Source: Spirometra erinaceieuropaei (taxonomy: Eukaryota; Platyhelminthes; Cestoda; Diphyllobothriidea; Diphyllobothriidae). Taken from it: 64,000 nucleotides of DNA. The DNA lies in the NCBI GenBank assembly GCA_902702965.1, contig CACRXP010000641.1, forward strand, positions 73,088-137,087, written 5' to 3'. Each line of letters opens with the position of its first letter. Positions within the stretch are counted from its first letter, which is position 1. The notes under the pieces are model-generated. The model saw nothing but the letters and a program-made list of their open reading frames with translations, did no database searches and had not been told where the DNA came from. This document shows positions 32,301-38,937 of this stretch, in pieces. The position numbers and the translations under genes were made by a program.

Positions 32301-32956
32301 CATTAGATTAGGCAAAAGTTACCGGTGGAACGTAAATGATAATCTTTTTGCCATTGATCTAGTTACATGTCAGCCAGGAAGTTAAACCTGTACCCTAACG
32401 AAAGCTACTAATTTTGAAACCGATGATTTTTAATGCATAAACGATTTTGCACGGGGATAAGACTTACCTTGGCGACTGCTCATCTCACTTTTGGTAGCAA
32501 CTGCGATTGAGTAGATGTTCATTGTGGATCTCATGCCTTCTGCCCACATCAGAGAAGTGATTGCCCTAAACCTTCTTTGAAAGCCTGATGTCAGTTCGGT
32601 TCTCGTAACTAATGCCGTCTGAAGGGACATGTATAATAATGACATAGAATCGGGATTAAAATGATCTCCATTCGTCGTCAAGCGGGTTACGGTGTTTGAT
32701 TACTTCTTCGCGTTTGTAGACAGTTTATTTTGTCCTACCCCTTCAGATCTTCTTGCAGCCGAGAGATTGGAACAAGTACTTCCCCTATCATCTGTTCGTA
32801 AATCGAGTGGATATCGTCACTTTTGATGAGGCTATTCGTTTTCCACCTCCGTCTGGATTTCAAGCAATTCATGGCAGAGCACGGCCTGGTACTCGTGATC
32901 GGAATGCAGTTCGAGGGTCCACGACGACCCACCTTGATGACAGCGACGGAGGCTGA
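6106..32956 (+). CDS. Seven-transmembrane GPR180/TMEM145-like protein, multi-exon gene
   Basis: Ten exons join in phase: 6106-6235, 7876-8062, 9355-9435, 11704-11775, 14318-14467, 16269-16441, 16501-16521, 22864-23033, 27636-27756 and 32747-32956. This gives about 437 codons plus an unresolved start, close to the usual 430-500 of the family. The extracellular part holds FCF and GYFDYEI motifs and paired cysteines. Seven hydrophobic helices follow: one in 11704-11775, one in 14318-14467, two in 16269-16441, one and a half in 22864-23033, and the rest in 27636-27756. The tail begins RDWNKYFPYHLF, like the conserved FPYH segment after the last helix of TMEM145. Family knowledge: GpcrRhopsn4 proteins are orphan membrane proteins of the secretory pathway or cell surface, with no agreed ligand. 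Introns 1-5 and 7-9 are 1.3-6.3 kb and transposon-rich; intron 6 is 59 bp. The family call is by eye and unverified by search. Confidence 0.78.
6287..6350. repeat. 64-bp perfect palindrome
   Basis: Two 32-base arms are exact reverse complements with no spacer, meeting between 6318 and 6319 inside a GGATCC. The arm starts AGGTTCGTAGGGACACTTCT. It lies about 50 bp inside intron 1 of the 7TM gene. The flanks (6244-6260 and 6354-6370) carry a near-identical GAATTTTGACAGTTAT-like direct repeat. Confidence 0.97.
7876..8062 (+). CDS. 7TM gene exon 2 (extracellular, cysteine-containing)
   Basis: The acceptor TTCATTTCAG ends at 7875; the donor GTGAAA starts at 8063. Phase 0 in, phase 1 out; 62 open codons. 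Residues include ICKLYEDNSTLSS and TNTSLSWVTVGSIYC. The tryptophan and cysteine near the end match the family's 'WWYIALS.C' position. Four cysteines and NST/NTS sites suit an ectodomain. Confidence 0.7.
9355..9435 (+). CDS. 7TM gene exon 3 (juxtamembrane)
   Basis: Acceptor GGTCTTAG ends at 9354, donor GTAAGT starts at 9436. It is 81 bp, phase 1 in and out, reading KVKDVFSLSVKETYSLNPHL and then IKLTQS. The length equals the ~28 residues expected between the last ectodomain cysteine and helix 1. The sequence itself is poorly conserved, so this is the least certain internal exon. Confidence 0.5.
9660..9745 (-). repeat. Fragment of dispersed GC-rich repeat (R3)
   Basis: The reverse complement resembles the 'CTCTCCTCTT...GGTCTTCGTGAC' core also seen at 25080, 26330 (minus), 30090 and 36660. 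It lies in intron 3 of the 7TM gene. Confidence 0.4.
11200..11510 (+). repeat. Locally duplicated ~95-bp segment
   Basis: 11209-11300 and 11412-11505 share a run from ATCAGCATGACATCTCTTAT through CCAGCTACTGGTAATAGT, with substitutions and a small indel. This is an old local duplication in intron 3. Confidence 0.6.
11704..11775 (+). CDS. 7TM gene exon 4 (helix 1)
   Basis: Acceptor CCACTTTAG ends at 11703, donor GTAAAG starts at 11776. 72 bp, phase 1 in and out. It encodes LPEMLTVFVIIYIVLIGFVV and a short rest: one complete hydrophobic helix. Confidence 0.75.
12080..13120 (+). pseudogene. Possible decayed coding sequence, unrecognised
   Basis: Plus-strand frames show a chain of protein-like, acidic stretches separated by frameshifts and a few stops: KTPRDDEGLF and DDETDRTPKTLSFRSPGES (about 12130-12240), KSLFILASTGDERLCTF (about 12330-12385), LPKEDPLIGSLIITKN (about 12620-12675), and EKYESVDHTAEPDEKSKLEH then IPKATPSDDTA (about 12940-13030). 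There are no introns and no known domain. It could be a processed pseudogene or part of an unknown repeat, sitting in intron 4 of the 7TM gene. Confidence 0.35.
14318..14467 (+). CDS. 7TM gene exon 5 (helix 2)
   Basis: A strong pyrimidine-tract acceptor (TTTTTTCCTTTTAAG) ends at 14317; donor GTAGGT starts at 14468. 150 bp, phase 1 in and out. KLREIRMLHTTFLLFF is the family's basic loop plus 'LHTT' entry to helix 2; SWWLLVISGQKPPALDMI follows. Confidence 0.8.
14928..15985 (+). repeat. Tandem duplication, ~519-bp unit, two copies
   Basis: Copy 1 (about 14928-15447) and copy 2 (about 15448-15985) align end to end. Shared landmarks are CATCAAGTATTGA (14966/15484), CGGTCATGGTTTG (about 15350/15869) and AACTGCTCTAGAC (15375/15894), with an offset of 518-519. 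Many substitutions and small indels show it is old. It fills most of intron 5 of the 7TM gene. Confidence 0.85.
16269..16441 (+). CDS. 7TM gene exon 6 (helices 3 and 4)
   Basis: Acceptor CTACTTTTAG ends at 16268, donor GTAGGT starts at 16442. 173 bp, phase 1 in and phase 0 out. It reads IGAIFSLGANFIFICNALSI then AFGYTIVCGQ, which fits the helix-3 'GxTIV' pattern, then LYGGFILVYIVGSGALGVLD for helix 4. The following intron is only 59 bp. Confidence 0.8.
16501..16521 (+). CDS. 7TM gene micro-exon 7
   Basis: Acceptor AATTTTTCAG ends at 16500. Twenty-one bases read ESIMIDN, completing the W-E pair expected after helix 4. The donor GTACTT at 16522 is non-consensus; reading on meets a stop at 16534-16536. 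It is chosen because exon 8 then continues in phase 0 with a sensible loop. Confidence 0.55.
17000..17080 (-). ncRNA. Hammerhead-ribozyme-like motif (left arm of 17-kb Penelope)
   Basis: The minus strand carries TATAAATA at 17073-17080, then box CTGATGA (17022-17028), a 6-bp helix GGATTC/GGATCC closing a 6-base loop, then GAAAC. It is identical to the motif at 18844-18874 in the other arm. Confidence 0.45.
17133..17720 (-). pseudogene. Penelope GIY-YIG endonuclease domain, broken
   Basis: The minus strand reads the domain entry ETSGIIYRILCSCGQSNYV then RETGRLLRTRIAEHVAAVRR, and continues past a TAG (about 17472, where the sibling copy has CAG) into AHSTRPGHTFKFDEAEIL and ESWFTGPQSINKCNDMPTPY. 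In intact elements this domain nicks target DNA. The G/V in 'NYVGETG' is an arginine here. Confidence 0.8.
17704..18394 (-). pseudogene. Penelope reverse transcriptase palm and thumb, broken
   Basis: From 18394 downward: ETVQLLLRNKYNEMENRL, then KETPMGSPILGFIAKAVLQR (the MGSPISG motif of Penelope RT), then ARYGDDTF with the catalytic Y-x-D-D (about 18140-18151), then after a frameshift FPDIKFTIEEEKNNQLAFLD and ATNTTQILNFNSNH. Relative to the 30557-31826 copy, about 18 bases are deleted in the thumb (after EDKV), shifting the frame. The N-terminal half of RT is absent. Confidence 0.8.
18792..18892 (+). ncRNA. Hammerhead-ribozyme-like motif (right arm of 17-kb Penelope)
   Basis: TATAAATA at 18792-18799; CTGATGA at 18844-18850; stem II GGATTC (18852-18857) with GGATCC (18864-18869), one G-T wobble; GAAAC at 18870-18874. 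Boxes and their spacing fit the hammerhead core, and Penelope-like elements are known to carry hammerheads in their terminal repeats. I cannot place the cleavage triplet or stem III with confidence. Confidence 0.45.
18908..18966 (+). repeat. (CTT)n microsatellite at Penelope end
   Basis: About 19 CTT units. The mirror position in the left arm (16949-16964) has only about five, so the run has expanded or shrunk since the inverted duplication formed. Confidence 0.95.
19460..19545 (-). repeat. Possible retroelement 3' end with CTGACGA/GAAA boxes
   Basis: The minus strand reads TCTCTGACGATGGCATCC, then GAGACCGAAAGCCCAGGC. This resembles the Penelope 3' motif with one changed base in the first box. 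No coding part is attached, so the assignment is weak. Confidence 0.25.
19546..22863. other. Right part of intron 7, nothing recognised
   Basis: Apart from a nine-G run near 19579, I see no domain, tRNA, clear repeat or splice-flanked frame. The small overlapping open frames here look like chance. Confidence 0.4.
22864..23033 (+). CDS. 7TM gene exon 8 (helices 5 and 6)
   Basis: Acceptor CTGTCATTTTCAG ends at 22863, donor GTGAGT starts at 23034. 170 bp, phase 0 in and phase 2 out. It reads DRFFVYEADAGLGFLMLRLF (the family has 'YESPAGYG' here), then GWSVTLGACIFTVFHHRQKM and FYSAFIPTISL; the split codon with exon 9 gives tryptophan. Confidence 0.82.
23324..23362. repeat. (ATA/AAT)n microsatellite
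   Basis: About 13 AAT units. On the minus strand this is a TTA/ATT tail immediately after GGCATTGCCTATTACACTAA, and so may be the 3' tail of a non-LTR element running leftward. Confidence 0.9.
23363..23440 (-). repeat. Possible non-LTR 3' end fragment
   Basis: The minus strand ATCAAGGGCATTGCCTATTA, ending in the ATT run, resembles 29737-29800 (minus), ATCAACAGGGCTTTCAAAGG then CATCGCCTGTTAC. The pairing suggests a shared dispersed element; the match is short. Confidence 0.35.
24990..25265 (+). repeat. Dispersed GC-rich repeat R3, copy
   Basis: Contains the core TGTGGACCAGGGGTG, then CCTACCCATCTCCGGTCTTC, a GGGGGAGGAGGGGAGAGTGC block, and GGGGCACACGGTGGACAC. The same order occurs at 30015-30260 (plus), 26225-26435 (minus) and partly 36595-36800. 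No coding capacity or tRNA-like promoter recognised. Confidence 0.6.
25285..25375 (+). repeat. Degenerate telomere-like array (GTTAGGG)n
   Basis: Interspersed TAGGGTTGGGGTTAGGTGAG and GGTTAGGGTTAGGGTTG units. TTAGGG is the flatworm telomere repeat; here it is interstitial, in intron 8, and heavily mutated. Confidence 0.75.
26225..26435 (-). repeat. Dispersed GC-rich repeat R3, inverted copy
   Basis: Reverse complement of the R3 order: GACCAAAGGACGTGGTGGTA, then TCTGGTCTTCTTGACTCCGG, a GAGGAGGAGAGAGTAC block, then CTGTGGAGCACACGATGGAC. It is closest to the 30015-30260 copy. Confidence 0.65.
27636..27756 (+). CDS. 7TM gene exon 9 (end of helix 6, helix 7)
   Basis: Acceptor TTTTCCCATACAG ends at 27635, donor GTAAGT starts at 27757. 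121 bp, phase 2 in and phase 0 out. It reads YLVLPLTVLMVKGSIVDYNR then ARIVYAVELILDLFASVAIL, matching the family's 'YxREK' loop and last helix. Confidence 0.85.
28262..28492 (+). pseudogene. Penelope GIY-YIG domain, decayed
   Basis: An open stretch of 76 codons holds the GVIY...NYVGKTG pair that defines the GIY-YIG fold start and arginines further on. It then runs out of frame at GGNPHKG, where sibling copies read on to ESWFTG. Confidence 0.75.
28855..28905 (+). ncRNA. Hammerhead-ribozyme-like motif (28-kb Penelope)
   Basis: CTGATGA at 28860-28866 and GAAAC at 28886-28890, with GTGTGC...GAATCC between. The first arm has decayed from GGATTC, so helix II is weakened in this copy. Confidence 0.35.
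29737..29820 (-). repeat. Possible non-LTR 3' end fragment
   Basis: See the similar minus-strand block at 23363-23440; this copy lacks the ATT tail. Confidence 0.3.
30015..30260 (+). repeat. Dispersed GC-rich repeat R3, copy
   Basis: Shows GTGGACCAGAGGACGTGTTG, CTACCTCCAGTCTTCTTGAC, the GGGGGAGGGGAGGAGAGAGT block and GGAGCACACGGTTGACGCC in the common order. It overlaps short open frames that are not genes. Confidence 0.65.
30596..30684 (-). ncRNA. Hammerhead-ribozyme-like motif (30-kb Penelope)
   Basis: The minus strand has TATAAATA at 30673-30680, TTGATGA (30627-30633; first base changed from C), helix II GGGTTC/GAATCT and GAAAC (30603-30607). The helix pairs through wobbles although both arms differ from the 18-kb copy. 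Confidence 0.4.
30734..31510 (-). CDS. Penelope-like polyprotein C-terminus (RT thumb + GIY-YIG)
   Basis: An unbroken 258-codon frame: thumb (YLRRVFKQKGYPRNFFNRCM, residues ~23-42), linker (PYIKNVSEAVSRLLAPLGVG, ~60-79), GIY-YIG nuclease (GVIYRILCSCGQSNYVRETG, ~105-124, then RTRIAEH), and AHSTRPGHTFKFDEAEILAR to ESWFTGSQ (~185). The tail is rich in P and A. The catalytic region has R instead of G in NYVGETG, so activity is doubtful. The first M is not a true start; it continues an upstream RT frame that is shifted at about 31510. Confidence 0.8.
   Translation of the reverse strand: MLYRRVESHCSEPDDKVADSQYLRRVFKQKGYPRNFFNRCMRKRDERQNRADPKFWRTIPYIKNVSEAVSRLLAPLGVGVAHRPGATMRRQGMRPKDPLLRYETSGVIYRILCSCGQSNYVRETGRLLRTRIAEHVAAVRRNNANSQVAAHSTRPGHTFKFDEAEILARGDNRGSRELLESWFTGSQSINKCNDMPTPYSVLRHRLAKVIDHLGSAQTDEPDGPAIITPASNTGDAISAINNLHAGYQPISAPAGNNP
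32071..32618 (-). CDS. Candidate antisense small gene, last three exons
   Basis: Minus strand, inside intron 9 of the 7TM gene. Exon A 32618-32468 (acceptor TGTCCCTTCAG, donor GTAAGT) reads TALVTRTELTSGFQRRFRAI then TSLMWAEGMRSTMNIYSIAV and ATKSEMSSRQ. Exon B 32297-32256 (weak AAG acceptor, donor GTAAGT) reads WTKNWIQTFVMGL. Exon C 32126-32071 (acceptor ATTCTTAG) reads QVKMPEMSANDSYAIFG and stops. All phases agree (1/1). No family recognised, no upstream exon found and no clear poly(A) signal, so chance cannot be excluded. Confidence 0.3.
32747..32956 (+). CDS. 7TM gene exon 10 (C-terminal tail, stop)
   Basis: Acceptor TGTCCTACCCCTTCAG ends at 32746. Phase 0 in; 69 codons and TGA at 32954-32956. 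It reads IFLQPRDWNKYFPYHLFVNR, then VDIVTFDEAIRFPPPSGF and a hydrophilic end HLDDSDGG. The NKxFPYH element right after helix 7 is the strongest single tie to TMEM145. Confidence 0.85.
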   Translation: MFLQPRDWNKYFPYHLFVNRVDIVTFDEAIRFPPPSGFQAIHGRARPGTRDRNAVRGSTTTHLDDSDGG

Positions 32957-33082
32957 GACAAAAGTACAAGCTGGTCATCCTCGTGCGGTTACGTTCAAGA
33001 GTGCCAGCATGGAGCGAAACCATAAAACGTCAAATTTTTCCATCTTTTTTAGATCTTAGGAGTGCCTTTATTGTTATGACAG

Positions 33083-33088
33083 AATAAA
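33083..33088 (+). promoter_or_regulatory. Poly(A) signal AATAAA
   Basis: AATAAA lies 127 bp after the 7TM gene stop codon, the expected place for 3' end processing. It also marks the likely right edge of the gene. Confidence 0.6.
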
Positions 33089-33289
33089 GAAATGTTATCA
33101 TATGAAACACAAATCGTAAACTGCTTTTGACTTCTTTTTGAAACCGTGGGAAGTACTGAATGTCTTAGATGCTTTCTATTGAAGTATCCACGTAAACGAG
33201 CACGTTGATAACTCTACGCCTACAGTCGGTAGGCGCGTTTACGAATAACTATTGTATCAAGAAACGGCACAATAGACGTACACGAATGT

Positions 33290-33620
33290 CTAAACAGGAC
33301 ATGAGAACAGGAACCGTCCGCAACGTGGGTGATATTGGGCCAACTCCCAGCGAAATTAGGGTTGGGTTTAAGGTAAGGGTAAGAGTCAAGTAAAGGATTT
33401 GGTTTAATGCTAGATTTAAGATTAACGTTAAAGGAAGGCTAGGCAAATTTAGGGCCGAGGTAAAGTGCCAGTGTTGACTGCGGAGTTAAGGTTTAGGGTA
33501 GGGTTTGTGTCAGGATTAGGGTTAGGAGAGGGAAATATTTTGCCTTTCCGGAATTATGCGCAAGTCCGCGGGGCGTCCCTACTTCCATGTCCTGTTTAAG
33601 GGGCTACATAAGTCAGTCCC
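33290..33620 (+). repeat. Telomere-like array within a dispersed repeat
   Basis: Degenerate TTAGGG/GGTTAGGG units (AATTAGGGTTGGGTTTAAGG at 33355, GATTAGGGTTAGGAGAGG at about 33516) are followed by a unique block containing GGGGCTACATAAGTCAG (33600). The array plus a GGGCTACATAA-type tail recurs at 39825-40105. Confidence 0.65.
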
Positions 33621-34009
33621 GCCCAAAAAACACGTTGAGAAATCCGAGAGACATTGGTAAACTCATATTTGAACCGTGAATCTGACGTTTTAACGGAACT
33701 GGCCCAATCTGTCCGGTGCTATCTGGTGCGCCACCTTGTGAGGGCATGTGCGGCGTCGCCCCCCGAGTGGAGGGGGCCCACTTCTGAAGAATGGATTTTA
33801 ACTGATTTTCATGTGCTTCAACAACATTACTGGTTCAACTTGCGTTCATTCAGTCCTTTACGTAGCTGTCTTATTCGCCTTAACAACAGTCAAAATAAGC
33901 TGGAAAACGCAATTAACATTCTCGAGGATGGCAACAGTCTGGGTTTCCTAATGCTTCTTCTTCCGACTATCACCTTATGATTACTGAAATAAGGAAGAGA
34001 CGCCAACGA

Positions 34010-34560
34010 ATTGGCACCAGCTACTGTACATAAAGAATGTGTCCGAGGCCACTGAGCGCATTGCGGCAGGGCTGTACGTGGGCATCGCCCACCGTCCGGC
34101 AGCGGCCATGAGTAAATAGAAACATGAAGCTGAAGGATCGGCTGGACGCACGTGGGCAGTCGGGCGTAGTTTATCAAATCTCGTGCCATAACTGTCCTAG
34201 CCATTACACTGGCCAAACAGAACGACGCCTTAGTTCGCGAATACTCGAGTACACGCGGGTCGTTCAAAGAGGTGGCGCACTTTATCAGGTCGGCACTTAC
34301 GGGCTGGAGGAAGCCCATGAGCTCGATTCCGCCAGCACGCGGATACTGGCGCGGGTCGACATCAAGACGGGACGGGAACTGCTTGGTGGCACGGGAGTCA
34401 ACTCCATCAATAGACGTACTGACTTCCCCCTCTCCTGTTATCATTCACTACGCCCAACATTTGGTCCGCCTCACACCGCCGCTAAGGGCAGACGGCGTCT
34501 CCACATCGTGAGGCCGTCCTGAGCCAGGCGGCGCGAACCAGATATATCCACGGACGCAAC
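34010..34560 (+). mobile_element. Penelope-like fragment, second family
   Basis: Plus strand. LYIKNVSEATERIAAGLYVG then IAHRPAAAMSK (about 34018-34119) is the linker; after a frameshift near 34120 an open frame carries SGVVYQISCHNCPSHYTGQT then ERRLSSRI, a GIY-YIG domain with a CxxC insert. RT is absent. It is too different from the 17/28/30-kb family (CHNC..YTGQT versus CSCG..YVGET) to be the same family. Confidence 0.8.
34124..34522 (+). pseudogene. GIY-YIG endonuclease frame of second Penelope family
   Basis: An open run of 132 codons: the domain from ~12 to ~100 with the GVVY/YTGQT pair, CHNC cysteines and GRELLGGTGVNSINRR, corresponding to the usual 'E.W.S...SINR' region. The upstream part is in another frame, so it is not functional as it stands. 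Confidence 0.65.
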
Positions 34561-35149
34561 TCCATCCACCCTAACTGTCCACACGTTGTTGTACTCCAAC
34601 AATCTCTGAGGCTGAACTCCTGTTCGAGTTCGAAAGTTGGAGCTAATAAGGTTACAGTCGTAGTGGTCACGTCTTTGTCTTCTTTTCAACGATAACCTGG
34701 GATAGGCATATTCCCTTCCATTCACAAGGAATTCGTTTCTATTCATTCGCGACATGATCATCGTTTATTGCGCTTCTGCCAGTAGCTGGCATCCTAAACG
34801 CGGCGTGATCCATTCGATCAGCGCTTCCGGCGTGCATTGCGCTGGCCTAAGTCAATCGGTATATCGCCTCTTCTCTGCTGACGAAGACATGCGCTCCCGC
34901 AAGTTCGTCACCGCCGCCCGCCTCTGCCTTGCCAACGGTCAAAGGGCGATTTTTGCTGAGCTTGCTCCTCAGTTTTTTGTAGAGCGTGAGAGCGCACTCT
35001 TCCTGTGCTTGCCGCCTGCTACCACTACCCAGTATTAGACCTTGAAAACGTGGTAATTTTGGAGGGTGTTGACTCTCTTTGTCGCTACATTGGTTTGCTG
35101 AGGGCCAGTTTGTTTTAGTTTGCCCATAAAAGGGGCTGCGCAGGAGATG

Positions 35150-36760
35150 GGCTGGATCAGAACAAGGGAAGGCATACGGGCACGGTAAATGTTAACCGGA
35201 ATGCGCAGAATCCGTGCAGCTCAGCACAAATGCCACAAATGGGGAGGGGGGATTGGTGACTCACCTGCAGTAGGTGGGCTAACTCATGAAATGTCGGCCG
35301 AAATTTCGAAATGCGTTTTCGTTTCGGAAAGATTAATTAGGTTGGGTTGTAAAAGTAATCGTCATCCAGCGTACTTCTATAATAATTCAATTACATCAGG
35401 ATGCCGACTTTTGAACGAATTTCTTTCCGACTCCATGCACAAACTACACTCCGTAAAATTGGCTACTTAAGTAGCATGCACTTTTCTCATCGATTTTCGA
35501 TGCTTTTAAACATGCAAGTATATTTCATTGAAAACATGCATAGAAATATTCATTCTTTGATTCATTTGACCGAAATTTACGTTTATTTTAAATTTTATGC
35601 TTGAAGAAAGGGTATTATTCGGTTTTAAAAAAAGCTTCAAATTGTTAGATTTTTTATTACCATGGAATGCCCTTTTATAAAACATCCTGTCTCACCATTT
35701 AGTAGAGTGGTCTCTTAAGTTTGCAATATGACTCAAATCAACGGCTATATTTTACGACTCCTATATAGTCTCCTTTTAGTACCGTAGAGAAATGCATGAT
35801 TCCCCATACGTGGAAACTATACGGTTTGTAGTTTAAAAGCCCTGAATACAAGTGCAACGGCATGTCGAGTTCAAAACTACTCAAGAATCGGAAAAGTTTT
35901 TGAAAACCGAATTGTATCCTTTTTTCGAGTATAAAATTGGAAGCAGATGTAATTTTCCACCGAATGAGAAAAGAAAGAATATTTTTACTCGTGCTTTCCA
36001 TGAAATATAATTGAACATTTAAGGTCATCGAAAACCAATGAGAAAAAATCATGCTACCTAAGTAGTTAATTTTTACAGAGTATAGTTTCTGCATGCAGCC
36101 GAAAGGAAGTTCATTCGAAAGCCGGCATTCTGAGGTAACTGAAATATCATAGAATTATGTTAGAGACTGACCAGTTTTACAACCCTACTTAATTAATCTT
36201 TTCGAAACGAAAACGCAGTTCGGAATTTCGGGTAACATTTCGTGAGTAAGTCCACCTACTGCAGATGAGGGCTAACGCGGGGCCAGCCACCTGCGCCCAA
36301 TCCCGACAACTCGAGAAGCATATGGGCGCATGGGAGAAGGAGAGAGAGAGAAGGACGGCCATTGAAGGCTTCGTTCTCACGCCACTTCAGCGCAGTCTTC
36401 ATTATAAATAATCTGACGTTGAAAACTGTCACAGTACACTAAATGTCCATGGTTTGAAGGCTATCAGCTGGTGGGATAATGCGGTTCCCTCAGGACAGAT
36501 GGGCGAACTGAAGTGGTTCCTTCTTAATGTGGCATCCGTGACACTCCCACTCAGAGGGGATGCCATTCGTCCTTCTTTTTTGTGAAAACCTGGTCCACTG
36601 TACACCGACAAGGTCATGTGTATGATGGATTGTTTAACTCTGTCGACCACTGCATCCGATCCCACCTCCAGCCTTCTCAAATCTTTCTTGCCACTGGGCC
36701 CATGTGATTAAGAAAAGAAAGAGTACGGCAGGCGCTACGCAAGTCTGCCATCAGTCCAAA
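35150..36760 (+). repeat. Dispersed repeat R2 split by a foldback MITE
   Basis: 35150-35267 (…GGGGAGGGGGGATTGGTGAC TCACC) and 36262-36700 together match the uninterrupted repeat at 54290-54780: gggag/GACTCACC, the CCAATCCCGAC block, GAGAGAGAG, then CAGGACAGATGGGCG, GTGACACTC and AAAACCTGGTCCA. The right side merges into the R3-type block at 36595-36800. MITE copy A sits in the break. Confidence 0.6.
35268..36261 (+). mobile_element. Foldback MITE copy A (Tc1/mariner-like ends)
   Basis: 994 bp, ends CAGTAGGTGGGCTAACTC and the complement. Arms of about 350-400 bp are inverted repeats; the ~250-bp centre (TTTTTTATTACC to GAATCGG) is unique and sets the orientation. Flanks are TG/CA, a decayed TA. 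No transposase: the longest frame is 118 codons and runs across arms. The element is non-autonomous. Confidence 0.85.
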
Positions 36761-36800
36761 ATGCTTCACGCCGAAGCCACATCCTGTGCGCACTAAACTA

Positions 36801-37978
36801 AGAGGCACACGGCTGCTATCATCGTTCGCGATGGCCGAAATTACATGTTTTGGTGAAGTGTCGGGGTTTTCGACTAGCAATCTGCACTCACAATGCATGC
36901 CCCACTTTCAGGCGTCCAGATACGCACACGCTTCTGGTTCTAAACTGTCGTAAATGCGACTTTCGTCTTCCGTTTGGCTGTGATTGCAGTTTACTGTAAG
37001 GCAGACTCCTGTTCGTGCTTGGCCACGCTGGCGGCCAGGCGAACCTCAATATTTGTAAGGAACTGTCAGTAAACGGACGCCTCGCAAAACTGCAATGCCA
37101 GGCGCTTCATTTTCGCGAATAGTCAATATATACCTGTCTGTCAAAAACACTGTTTTTGGTTGACATACAAAAGGCTTGTGGTATGGTGCCTGGTAAATTA
37201 CTTTGAAGAATGTCAAAAAGTCTGGTTTCAGGCGCCATCACCATGATTGCCGTGGGCATATGAAAAAAAACTTACAGCACTATTTAACTCCTTGGTGCTG
37301 CCAGAGATACATTTAAAAATGTCGGAGGCTTAAGAGAACAAAATGACTGTCATAACTAGCTGATGGTAAGGCTTACGACACTCGAGGAAAAATGGTTTAT
37401 TTAGGTCAACAAAAGTGACTACTAAAACGTTTGGTGCGGGCCGAAACCTGGCCTGTTCGGAACGTCATTTCCTTAAAATCACACATCATTAATTTATATG
37501 CGGTCATGCTGCTTGAGGCCATATATCGAGTATGCAAGCCTTAAACACAGCAGGCGGGTATCAGTACTAGCGCAGCGCGTTTTTTCTTCATAATGTGTTA
37601 GAAACGCCTGTTGCATTGACGAAATTTAACTCGGTAAAATTCCACTTACGCCATGAAAAAGGAATTAGTATCGTAAGGCAGTTGACGGCATGCGTATGGG
37701 AGGAAATAACTGAGTTACAGGGTGTGATGACATGAGTAGATTTTCTTTGTTTAAGTCGTCCGCTACCGCCACATTTCCATGTGCCGTCCAGAGGGTCTAA
37801 CCTCTCTTATGTACGTCTTCATAATAGTGGGTCATCTAGGAAATCGACTTGTAGGCGCCGAAGGATTCTGAAATTTGGACAGTAAATTGACCAATCTGAA
37901 TAGTTCGATCAATGTGAAAACAAAAATCGACCAGCGAAAAAGCGCTCTTCAATAGGCAGGCAAAAGAGATGAAGAACT
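36801..37978. other. No recognised feature
   Basis: A mixed-composition interval with no domain, tRNA or clear repeat. A few AT-rich runs only. Confidence 0.4.
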
Positions 37979-38937
37979 ATGGTTGGTATATCTCAAGAAA
38001 TATTAACTGGAAATTTGAAATGCGTTTTCAGTTATTAATAAGTACCGAACTAACCAAATAAGTAAAAGAAACAAATAAACGCAAACTACTAAAATTACCT
38101 ACTTATATCCACGTGTGCCAATCTCAAGTTATTTCGGTTACGCCAGGATGTCAGCCTTTAAATGTCTACATTTCATAAAAGGGCTACTTAATTATTATGA
38201 CTTTTTTCTCATTGATTTCTGACTTCCTTGTAAATCTAAATGTATTTTTTGGGAAACATGCACAAAAATCTACATTTTCAGATTTATTGGCAGAAGATTG
38301 CGTCCTCATGAAGTAGTATCTCTGGAGAAATGATGCCATTGGATTAAAAAGCACAGTTTTAGTTATTGAACAATTTCAAATCTAGACTGCAGTCATAATA
38401 GTGTTTGGTTTCAAAAACCAGTGCCACCTGCTTCTGGTGCATGAAAAATAATATATTTATCTACACCTACACAATTGTACTGCAGATATTGACCACGTTG
38501 TATATTTCACAGGAATCATCGATAAACGGGAAGATACGATGCTGTTTAAATTGAAATTTTACGAGATGAAAAAGCGTCATAATTACATACGTTTTGAAGC
38601 CCTAACATACCATTTCGCCCAGCATGACATTCGGATAAGACGCGGTTTTCTACCAAATGAATGCCAGATGAAAGGGCTCATGTGCACGTTTTCCATAAAA
38701 TACATGTGAGTTTATAAGCGCATCGAATATCGGTGGTGAGAAGTTATACTACAGAAGTGGTCATGGTTTTTCTAGACGGCCTGCATGAAGCCCATCCAAA
38801 TATGGGCATCCTGATGCGCCCGATGTATCTCGATGTTATGTTTCCCGAGAATCAGTTTTACTACTCCAGTTAAGTAATTTTTTCTAATGAAAACGTACTT
38901 TAGAATTTCGGTTGATATTTCACAAGATAGGCCAGCA
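37979..38937 (+). mobile_element. Foldback MITE copy I, strongly decayed
   Basis: Left arm recognisable from AAATTTGAAATGCGTTTTCA (about 38012) and TTTTTTCTCATTGATTTCTG (about 38204); right arm from TTTTCTACCAAATGAATG (about 38648) to AATTTCGGTTGATATTTCAC (about 38906). Both termini are eroded, making it the oldest copy in the window. Confidence 0.6.
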
